Assembly: GCA_020465985.1 (NCBI GenBank)
Contig: JAANYP010007922.1
Location: 84,270-148,269, forward strand
Source of the DNA: Centrapalus pauciflorus
Taxonomy: Eukaryota > Streptophyta > Magnoliopsida > Asterales > Asteraceae
Reading direction: 5' to 3'
DNA length: 64,000 bases
Positions 43,481-53,300 of this stretch are shown here, in pieces; the first letter of the stretch is position 1, and the number at the start of each line of letters is the position of its first letter. The notes beneath the pieces were generated by a model. It was given only the letters and a program-made list of their open reading frames with translations, was not told the origin of the DNA and ran no database searches. The translations under genes were made by a program, and so were the position numbers.

Positions 43481-44858
43481 AAATTTCTTAAACGGGGTCA
43501 AACTAAATAAACTATTCACCTTAATCAACATAAGGAAACTAGGTTTTATCATTCCAAAGAAGGAATTGGTTATACAAACCCTAAGTTTAACAGCTCGATT
43601 GGTTTTACCCAAGGTATTTGATAGAAGATATACGAGACGTAGTATCAGGACCTCTTTCATCATTCATCAAAAGAGATCCTAGATCAAGAGAAGTCAAAAA
43701 GGAATGACAAAGATAACAAGCAAATTCCTTTTGCCTATGCAAAGCTAAATCACAGTTATCCTTACAGAGTACCCACTCTTGATAATGAATTCTTCAATAT
43801 CTATTCAACGGCAGAATGAAAGCAAAACAAGTTAAAACAATTCCTCATTCTTATATTCCTACCGCTGTTATTCAACCCAAAATTAAACTTTTAGAAGAGA
43901 AATTAAGGATTGCTCGTGAGAAACTGACTGCCTGTCAAAAAGCTATACTTACGAGTAAGGAGGGCTTTGGAAAAGAACTCTTGGGACAAAGTACATAATT
44001 AAAACCTTTACAAAGAACGGTTTAACACTCTTTCGGAAAAGTTATTCTCTTCCTTAAAATGTTTCAAAAACCACTCCTCTTGTTAATGTCCTAAATATAT
44101 CATCTAACAAAGGTAAAACTAAAATTGGGGTTCCTTTAAAAATTTTCAAAACTGAGTGCTCAAATTTTTCAAGACTGAAGGTTTCAAAAAGGAGCAAGAG
44201 TAAATCAAATACCTTATAGAAACCCTAGGAACTTCATCTCAATGTAATTTTACCAAACATATTTTCTCTTCTCATTTTGTTCCTACAAATCATGCAAGGA
44301 GGGTTGCAAAACAACAATGCAAGATTTTTCAACTTTCTTTGTCAAGTAGGTTGTCAAGCCATCTAGTTTTGTTTCTTTTAATAGGTTGAATGTAATTCAG
44401 AAACAAAATAAATGTTATTTAGTAAATTCTAATGCTCTCTTAAATATTCATTTTTTAAATTGTTTGCTTTATCTCTCACTCGTTTTGGATGTCAAGTACC
44501 TGAAATGAATAAATTCGTTCCATGTCCTGAGAAATGTGTTCGTGCAAAAAAATTAAATACAATGAATCACTGGCCCTTCTTAAAATAAAGCATGTATTCC
44601 GCATACGGTCAGACCTAAGGCAAATACAAAAAATCCCAAACCAAAGGTAGTTTCATCGCCTAAGGTTCGAAGGCAAGTTGGCCCCACATTCAAATGGGTG
44701 CAAAAAGGTTCTACATCAGGTTCACACATAAATGCAATATGGGACTCGAAGGTGCTGTAGTGTCAAGACCGGTGACGGGAATGAAATCCTAACTAGTTCT
44801 CGAAACTCAAAGATTTTGTTAGGCACAAAAAGGCCTCAGTCAAACCTGTTATACATCT
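43481..44858 (+). other. Degenerate copia internal sequence
   Basis: No intact gene. ORF 43816-43998 is a short helical stretch. Near 44685-44735 the reading KVRRQVGPTF followed by KWVQKGSTSGSHIN resembles the end of a copia Gag just before protease. Protease, integrase and RT are absent, so the segment jumps from a Gag end to a PPT, implying a large deletion. Confidence 0.5.
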
Positions 44859-44869
44859 TAGGGGGAGAT
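44859..44869 (+). other. Polypurine tract upstream of the 44870 LTR
   Basis: TAGGGGGAGAT directly before the LTR. A PPT belongs 5' of a 3' LTR, so this LTR terminated an element on its left. The 11-bp direct repeat TCAAACCTGTT occurs at 44840-44850 and 44876-44886, on either side of the PPT. Confidence 0.75.
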
Positions 44870-45940
44870 TATTAATCAAACCTGTTTGATGCACTTGAAG
44901 GTATAATTTAAGGTCTTCTAATGCTTTATTGAAACCTGAAAAGTGATTTGCATTATAATTCAAAGTTGCTTACCCTCTTGCATTTGTTGCAACTAAGGCA
45001 GATTGTCCAAGCGGTTCTATTCAATTGAACAGGCTGGACATAAACTGTCTACGCTGCTCATACCTGTTGAGCAGCTTGGACAAATTCTAAGTGTTCTGTT
45101 CTTTATGAAAAGAACCTGTTCTTTGTGAAGAGGCTAAACACTTTATGGAATATGTTTCCTTGTCCTCATGTATTGTCTTGGACCAAAAGATCAGTTTCAA
45201 AAGTTGAAGACAAAGTGGAAAAATAGAAGCTGCTGACACTGCCCACACTGTTCTATTACATGAAGACAAAGTGGATATTTGAAATGGGTGACAGACCATT
45301 TCTTATATCAAAATGGCTATATAAGAAGATGAATGGTTTAAAGTTGACATTCCTTTTTTAGTTAAAGTCTTCTGCAACAGAGACAAAAAGGAAAAGACAA
45401 AGATTCTGCAATGTAGAGACAAATGCTGCTTTGCTAGAACGTGCAAGAAAGTATTTTTGTCTTTTTGGAAAGACATTCCACTATCTCTACATCCAATGAG
45501 GAAACTTCACCGGGATTCTCTGTGAGAGTATAAAAGGAAGCTTCTAAGGAATGTGAGATAACAAAGAGTGTGATATTCAAAACGTGCAAAGAAGTGTGTT
45601 TTCATGCATGCAAAGTCTGCTTAGAATAAAACAGTTGAGTGTGTTCAAGCTGTTTTTGTTCAAGCTGTATGTCTGTCTGTCTATATGTCTTGTAAACAGT
45701 GAGTTCATCTTTGTGAGTGTATTCATTTTAACTGGTCTGAGTGTGTCTTAGATTAGTAGTACATCTGTTGTATTTGTCATCTCAGCTTGAACCATTCCGC
45801 AGTTCAAGCTTGTTTGTAGTCAACACTTGTTGATAATACACACAAAACATTGAGAAAGTATGTTGAAATTTTAAATAACCGTATTCACCCCCCCTCTACA
45901 ACTTATAGCAACATACTAGGGAAACCTTTTGGGACCTACA
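44870..45940 (+). repeat. copia-4 LTR (about 1071 bp), between a PPT and a PBS
   Basis: It starts TATTAATC (TG expected; one base changed) and ends CCTACA. TATA candidates lie at 45318-45325 and 45529-45536. It shares TTCAAGCTG/CAGCTTGAAC motifs with the copia-1 LTR. A PPT lies on its left and a PBS with gag on its right. Confidence 0.75.
45529..45536 (+). promoter_or_regulatory. TATA box of copia-4 LTR
   Basis: TATAAAAG in a GAGAG..GGAAG context, about 410 bp before the LTR end. A second candidate TATATAAG lies at 45318-45325. Either could set the start of transcription. Confidence 0.5.
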
Positions 45941-45942
45941 AC

Positions 45943-45954
45943 TGGTGTCAGAGC
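45943..45954 (+). other. Primer-binding site, tRNA-iMet type (copia-4)
   Basis: TGGTGTCAGAGC, one mismatch to TGGTATCAGAGC, two bases after the LTR end. Confidence 0.85.
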
Positions 45955-46006
45955 AGTTTAAAGTGTGTGTTAACTCTAGATCTCTCATTACTCCCTATTT
46001 CCCATC

Positions 46007-47031
46007 ATGGACAACAGTGTTGCCAGTTCCTCCTCTTACTATGATAATGGTTCAATGGCAAAACCTCCCAAGTTCACTCATCAAAACCTCTCTGGATGGA
46101 AGTGCAGAATGATGCTCTACTTATAGAATCTGGATGTACAACTACCAGAGATAGTAATGGATGGTCCCTATGTGCCAACCTCTGTTACTACTATAACTCT
46201 TGCTGCTGAACGAGTTTTTCCTGAAGTCAGGACTATTGAGAAGGCAAAAGCTCAATGGTCCGATGAAGACAAAAGATCTGGTTGCTCTTGATGCAAAGGC
46301 TAGGAACGACCTTGTTATTTCTCATCCTGATGATGTGTTCAAACAGGTTGAGAAAATGAAGACTACAAAGGAGATGTGTGTTACTTTTTGTACCGTCTAT
46401 GATGGTCCCACTATCACACTGGATAATAAGATCAACAATCTTGTTAGACAGTATGAACTATTCCTTGCAAACCCAAAGGAGTCTCTCACTGAAACCTATA
46501 CCAGGTTCACTGCCTTGATCAATGATCTCAAAGCTGTTGGGATCACCAAAGACAGTTTGACTCTGGTGAACAAATTTTTGGACATTTTGTCGGAGGAATG
46601 AAATTGCTTCTCTACTATCCTCAGAAACTCAGGCACCATCAGAGGTATGGATCATGTAAACCTGAACGGATCATTACTAAATGATGAACCATTAAGGCAA
46701 CAGAAAAGAAATGCCTTAGAGATGTCAAAAGGAGGTGTTGCCTTAATGGCCAGCGTGAGACAACCTGCTGGTCAGGTGTGTGATGTGCTCACACAAGCTG
46801 ATCAACAGGCTGATGATGAAATGGGAAATGTTAGAGGAAGAGGACTGTGAAGACCTTACTAAATTTGATGATGAGCAAATGATTGCTATGCTTGTCAGAA
46901 ATTCCAATAAGAAGAGGTTTGGTGGAAAGATGCTGGAGAAGAAGTCAGGTGCCATCAAGAAGAAGGCGTTTGACAAACTATGGCTGAGTGCTTTAAATGT
47001 GGCAAAACTGGCCATATAGCTGCTGACTGTG
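46007..47031 (+). pseudogene. gag: copia-4 gag (degenerate)
   Basis: The first ATG at 46007 reads MDNSVASSSSYYDNGS, then KPPKFTHQNLSGWKCRMM, an N-terminal copia Gag signature. A stop follows near 46123; other blocks are DDVFKQVEKMKTTKEM (46330-46380), LSEEWNCFST near 46590 and zinc knuckle CFKCGKTGHIAADC (46988-47029). Several stops and shifts. It is cut near 47031 by the Athila-2 LTR, and no pol is present in the window. Confidence 0.75.
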
Positions 47032-48103
47032 TGTCTAATAAGACTGCATTATTGCATGTTTTCAGTAGTTTTAAAGGCTCATAAATGCACATATACTTCA
47101 TAACTATCATACTTTTACATCATAATTGTGTTTCAGGGTCTGGAAGTAATTTCAAAGCACCACGAGAAAATTCAGCGCAAATCGAGCAGGTCGGGGAGTA
47201 GGGCTACACCCACCCTACGCCCCAAAACAGTAAACTTAAAGTTCAAAATCAATTCCGGCGCAGGCTGGCCGTACCCAGTGAACAGGGGGAGGGAGGGCGC
47301 AGGGCTACGCCCCTGCGATGCAAAAATGCTGCAGACGCGTTTCTACATCCAAAACCCTAGTTTTTACATCCTCTATAAATAGAGGTCATTTGCAATCAAT
47401 TTGGAGGGCCCGAAAGTTTAAAAATAGTGGCGAAGCTCTGCCGGAGTGGATTCACAATAGAAGTACGAAGACGATGGTTCGCGAGCTTGAAACTATGTCT
47501 CCAATTAACACCATTGAATAGCATACGATGAGCGGCTAAACATCATAGCCGTTTGCGTAGGATTACAGCTAAGTTTTGTTTTCTTGAATCTTAAATATGT
47601 TTTGATGTATTTCGTATTGATTGTATATATGTATTGATTGGTAAAAGCAAGATACTTCATAGTGATGTTATTATTTGTGTCGAGTCCAGTAGATTAGGGA
47701 ATAAGACAAGTAATGAACGTTACATGCGCTATGCCAAGATTTATTGATTAAAATATATGATTAATTTAACCACGCAACTAATTATGTCTATGTGATTGTT
47801 GCACAAAATTCAAGTGTGTAATAACTTATGCCGTAGTGATTCTGTAAATGGTTACGTTCAATTTGTTTGTTAATTACTTCGTTAGTTTTTTGCCGTTAAT
47901 ATTATCACAATTTAGTTGTAAGTCATTAATAGAAAAAATCATCTAATTCACTCGATTCACAATTTAAGTGCTTTCAATGAACTCATAAGACTAGCCGATT
48001 AACCCTAATTACATACGCACTACTTGTGGATTCGACCCTTACTTTCATACACTAATACTTAGATTTAAGGATTATTTCTGCGGGTCACAATGACGACCCA
48101 TCA
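47032..48103 (+). repeat. Athila-2 5' LTR (left edge approximate)
   Basis: Ends CCCATCA six bases... just before the PBS and contains the conserved TATA box 47374-47381 and the family segment TTTCAGGG near 47133. The left edge is placed at TGTCTAATAAG by alignment with the Athila-1 LTR start and by the end of copia-4 Gag similarity. It could be off by tens of bases. Confidence 0.65.
47374..47381 (+). promoter_or_regulatory. TATA box, Athila-2 LTR
   Basis: TATAAATA, same box and position as in both Athila-1 LTRs. Confidence 0.7.
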
Positions 48104-48108
48104 GATTT

Positions 48109-48126
48109 TGGCGCCGTTGCCGGGGA
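48109..48126 (+). other. Primer-binding site, tRNA-Asp type (Athila-2)
   Basis: TGGCGCCGTTGCCGGGGA, an 18-base perfect complement of the plant tRNA-Asp 3' end. Confidence 0.93.
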
Positions 48127-49374
48127 GTGGTAACGTTAGTTCGGGCTAGAAGTTAGTTTTTGGCCTTAGTTTTGAGTTTTTAAGTACTTTTGGTTTAGTT
48201 TATTTACTCGTTAATTATTATTATTAAATATCACATAAAAATTAAAAAAAAAAGGCAATTGTAGTCCTCTACTTTTGTGACACCCTTGCCACAACAACCA
48301 CCAATTACAATACACCCAGGATTAATCATCAACATGCAATAACATAATGATCTGATAACCTAAATTAAGTGCGGAAGCATTAAAACATAAATAAAGTAGT
48401 GCAACAAGTGTTAAACACCCTACGGTGCTATCAGGTACCAAGTCTAGGTCTACACACCCATACGTTTCTTACAATCATCCAGAATATATTACAACATTTG
48501 TCCCACAACATAATTACCGATTAAATAGCAGATATCTTCCAAATCTTCCAAATCGACCTAACTAGAAGGTCCAGCAGTAGATTTTCCTTTGCCTGTAAAA
48601 TAAAAATCAACAACTAAAACGTAAGCGAATGCTTAGTGAATACACAGATTGCGCATTTTATAAGTCTTTATGAAGCCCAAGAGTAATCCCGACGACAAAC
48701 GTCGTATACTCTCTTCGTACACCAAGTACGGACCAGAGCCGCAGCCCCTTCGAGCCCAAAGCTCGGCATTTACACATACCATCTGAGACAAACGTACGAT
48801 CGGGGATGACATACTGCCTACCGGGCCTAGGAGGGATCAGCTCCAGGTCATATAGCACAGTAACATCAGAGTAATCGATGCGACCCACCGGTCCATCACT
48901 AGATGCACAACAACCGAAAGGACATGCAACAAGTAAGAATGTGCATCTAAATCTACGCAAGTTAGTAGAATTCCAAACAATCAATGAAACAACAGGTCTC
49001 AGCAGGCAAAGCTTACATAAAACAAATATAAACATGCGAAATCTACTGTACTCACAGTGGGTGCGTATTATCTTTAACCGATATTATTTCTCTTCGGGCT
49101 TTCAACCGGATTCCACCAAGTACCCCACTGTGGGTTAAACAACACCACAAGGGACCTGTCATATTAATTACAACAATTTCCTCATATCATTAACCGTTTA
49201 ACTCATAAAAATCAAGTCTCGTAAGTTTTGCAACGTTTTCCCCCATTTCGGGTCTACATCCAAATTTAAACCATAACTAAGTTTGAAACCCATTTCAAGT
49301 TCATAACTTGTCCTTTGAATAATTCTTGCCATTTTATGTGTTGTTTATGAGTTTCATTCAAAATACACGAGTCT

Positions 49375-49645
49375 AGGGAGTAGTATTCTAAATTTTAAGC
49401 ATTAAACTCGAATTTAATGGGTTAGATTCGAAATTAATCATCAGATTCGAACCCTTAGCACAGATTCGAACCCCTTGGTCATCAGATTCGAATAACCCTT
49501 CGAATCTAGGGTAGATTCGAACCCTTCATTCGAGTCTAGGGGTAGATTCGAAGCCCTCCCTTAGAATCTAATGGTACACACTCGAATCTAGCACCAAACT
49601 CGAGTTTGTTCTTGCATTTCGACTCTGTTCTTGGCCCATTCGAGT
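49375..49645. repeat. YTCGAR motif array (gypsy-3 left LTR)
   Basis: Twelve YTCGAR sites in about 250 bp, including several CAGATTCGAACCC units, in both orientations. Chance expectation is about 0.25. Repeated in the right LTR at about 56228-56500. Confidence 0.88.
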
Positions 49646-50045
49646 CTGTTCATCGTTTCAACTTAAATCCTTCATTTCTAAGGCAAAAATCACTAATATA
49701 TCATGTACAATACCTAGATTCGATTCTACTATGCATATACTTTCATATTCCAGCAATATTTCAAGCAAAACAAGCTTAAATTTGCATAAAATGACAGATT
49801 CGAATTCTAGTTAACTTCAAAACCGAAACTATAAACTTAAAAGGTTCGATTCTTACCTCAATTCGCATGAACTCTGAAATCCATTTGTATATTGTTGTTG
49901 TACTCCTCGATACCTTTCCGATGACGTATAATTCTCGAAAATCCGACGGTCGGTTTGTGATATATCTTAGAGAGATGTAGAGAGAAAACTTCTAGAGAGA
50001 TAGAGTAGAGAGAGAGTGTAAACTAGAAAATGAAGCCTATTGCCC

Positions 50046-50053
50046 TTTATATA
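50046..50053 (-). promoter_or_regulatory. TATA box, gypsy-3 left LTR
   Basis: TATATAAA on the - strand, followed about 30 bp downstream by a CT-rich region typical of plant 5' untranslated regions. The functional copy is in the right LTR at 56900-56907. Confidence 0.7.
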
Positions 50054-50348
50054 CTACTTTCGTCATTTTGCCCATTTCACCACTCGACTTAACCGGTTTC
50101 ATAAAATACTGATTTAATCTTAAATATATCATAAATAACTTTTAAATTCATAATAATCCACATAATTGATTCTGAGTTCAATTTTCTCAAAAATAGCAAC
50201 AAACTTTGCTAAATATCCAAATACATAATAATCACCCAAATTCAACTTAAATATAAATACGTTTTCCACTTAATTAACCAAAATACATCAAATTAAATCC
50301 GTGGATGTTACAACATGGGCTCCACCACGCTCAACTTCGTCCTCGAAG

Positions 50349-53300
50349 TTACTCGGACTCAAACAGTTTCGGATACTTTCTTAACATCTCTGACTTAGTT
50401 TCCCATGTATGATTTGCTCCTTTATGGTGCTTCCAACGTACAAGCACCATTTCTATCTCCTTGCTTCTTAATTTCTTCATCTTAGTATCTAACACACACT
50501 CCGGCTCTTCAACATACCGGAGCCTTTCATCAACCTGCAGTTCAGTATGGTCGGCCCAATCCTCGTTACTAGAAGTAAATGACTTTCGAAGATTTCCAAC
50601 GTGAAACACCGGATGTATGCCCGACATCTCTTCAGGCAATTCCAAACGGTATGACTGATTCCCCACTTTTTCAGTTATCTTAAATGGTCCGACGAATCTC
50701 GGAGCCAACTTTCCCCTTTTTACAAAACGAGTAACACCCCTCATGGGTGATACTTTCAGATAAACCCAGTCATTCACTTCAAAATTGATCGGCTTGTGCC
50801 TCCGATCATAGTAACTTTTCTGACGATCCTGGGCCGCTTTCATGTTTTGCCTAATCAATTGTATCTTCTCGTTTGTTTCTTGAAGCAAGGCCGGCCCAGC
50901 AATTGGTGTTTCACCCGTTTCTCTCCAACATGTAGGAGTCCTACATTTCCTTCCATACAAAGCCTCGAACGGAGCTTTCTTGATCGTAGCGTGGTAACTG
51001 TTGTTATACGAAAACTCTATGAGTGGCAGATGATCGTCCCAATTGCCACCGAGATCTAACACACACGATCTCATCATGTCTTCAAGCGTTAAGATGGTCC
51101 GCTCACTCTGACCATCAGTTTGCGGGCGGTAAGCTGTACTCATTGCTATCCTTGTCCCTAACCCTTCTTGCAAAGCCGACCAAAAATTTGAAGTAAACCG
51201 GCTGTCCCGGTCCGATACTATGGACTTAGGCACTCCATGCCTAGAAACAATCTCGTCCATATAAATTTTAGCCAACTTTTCTAAGGAGTAACTCTCTCTT
51301 ATCGGTATAAAATGTGCGGACTTAGTTAATCTATCGACTATCACCCAAACTGCATCATGTTGGCGCCTAGTCTTCGGCAGTTTCGTAACAAAATCCATAG
51401 TAATGTGCTCCCACTTCCATTCCGGAATGGGAAGCGGCTGCATACTGCCGTACGGTTGTTGATGCTCGGCCTTTACCAACCGGCATGTTCGGCATCTTTC
51501 TACATATTGCCCTATGTCCCTCTTCAATCCTGGCCACCAAAAATCTGCCTTTAAGTCATTGTACATCTTTGTACTTCCAGGATGTACAGAAAACCTAGAC
51601 TGGTGTGCTTCTTCGATAATTATTTGTCTCATTCCACCATATTTCGGCACCCATATTCTTCCGTACACACCTTTTAATCCCGATTCACTAGTTTCCATAT
51701 TTTTAATCTGCGCCCTTATATCCTCAGCACCAACATTCTCGTCTTTTAAGGCTTCCTCTTGAGCGACCTTGACATCATCTATAATAGTAGACGTTAACAT
51801 GGTAGAAGTCATCATATAGCAGCAATCCTTAGCATACGCTTTCCGGCTCAAGGCATCGGCTACTACATTAGCCTTTCCGGGGTGGTAAAGGATTTCACAA
51901 TCGTAATCCTTTATTAGCTCCATTGATCGTCTCTGCCTCATATTGAGTTCCTTCTGGCTAAAAATGTACTTTAAACTCTTATGGTCCGTGTATAATTGGC
52001 ACTTAGTCCCGTAAAGATAATGCCTCCATAACTTTAATGCGAATGTTACTGCAGTCAACTCGAGATCATGAGTCGAATAATTCTTCTCATGCTGCTTCAA
52101 CTGCCTTGAAGCATATGCAATTACTTTCCCGCGCTGCATCAGTACAGCGCCTAACCCTAACCTCGAAGCATCGGTATACACCACAAAGTCATCATTGCCC
52201 TCAGGTAAGGCAAGTATCGGCGCTTCACTCAAAGTTTTCTTCAAAACATCAAATGTCTCTTGCTGCACGGTCTCCCAAACAAAAGGCGCATTCTTCTTCG
52301 TTAATGCCGTCAGCGGAACTGCAATCTTTGAAAAGTCCTTTATAAACCTCCTATAATATCCCGCCAACCCAAGAAAACTCCTGATTTCCGTAGCTGATTG
52401 TGGCGGTTCCCAATTTCTTATAGCCTCAACTTTAGCTGGATCAACCGAAATCCCAGCTCCAGATATAACATGTCCTAGAAACTGTATCTGTTGTAGCCAA
52501 AACTCGCACTTTGAGAACTTGGCGTACAACCTTTCTTTTCTTAACAACTCCAACAGTTCTCTCAGATGTTCAGCATGTTCTGCTTCAGACTTAGAATATA
52601 CCAAAATATCATCGATAAACACAATTACCGATTTATCCAACATCGGTCTACAAACCCTATTCATCAAGTCCATAAAGACAGCTGGGGCGTTGGTTAATCC
52701 AAAAGGCATTACCAGAAACTCGTAATGGCCATACCGAGTCCTGAATGCTGTCTTTGGCACATCTTCTTCTCGTACCTTCAACTGATGGTACCCCGACCTT
52801 AAGTCGATCTTAGAAAAGACACAGGCCCCGTGTAACTGGTCAAACAAGTCATCTATCCGTGGCAACGGATATTTGTTCTTAATAGTCAACTTATTCAGCT
52901 CCCGGTAATCTATGCACATCCTCATCGTGCCATCCTTCTTCTTTACAAACAGTACCGGAGCTCCCCACGGCGATGAACTCGGCCGAATGAAGCCCTTATC
53001 CAACAATTCTTGCAGCTGTGTCATCATTTCCTTCATCTCGGTTGGGGCAAGACGATAAGGAGAACGAGCTACCGGTGCAGCTCCGGGGATCAGATCAATT
53101 CGAAACTCAACTTGTCTCTCAGGCGGCACGCCAGACAAGTCTTCCGGAAACACATCCGGGAATTGTGAAACAACCGGCACATCGGCCAAAGTTCTCTTCT
53201 CTGCCTTAGCATCAATCGCATATGCTAAGTATGCATCACATCCCTTTGCAACAAGCTTTCGAGCTTTTGCAATAGTCAGCAAACACAGATCCCCGCTTCT

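Larger units (their letters stand above)
48276..50312 (-). repeat. gypsy-3 3' LTR (left copy)
   Basis: Holds a YTCGAR array at 49375-49645, a CT/GA-rich patch at about 49972-50020 and a TATA box on the - strand at 50046-50053. A 215-bp stretch (48644-48860) carries most of the differences from the right copy. Confidence 0.96.

Noticed and set aside
44870..45940. This LTR as the 3' partner of the copia-3 LTR at 1-873
   Set aside because: The ends and internal sequence do not align; only generic CTACA ends and PBS position are shared.
48658..49035. 125-codon ORF in the gypsy-3 LTR, with a shorter relative at 55511-55846
   Set aside because: It lies in an LTR, is frameshifted between two nearly identical copies, and has no recognisable domain.
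49440..49480. GATTCGAACCC units as possible tRNA genes
   Set aside because: They match the B box, but no A box, cloverleaf or terminator is present at tRNA spacing.
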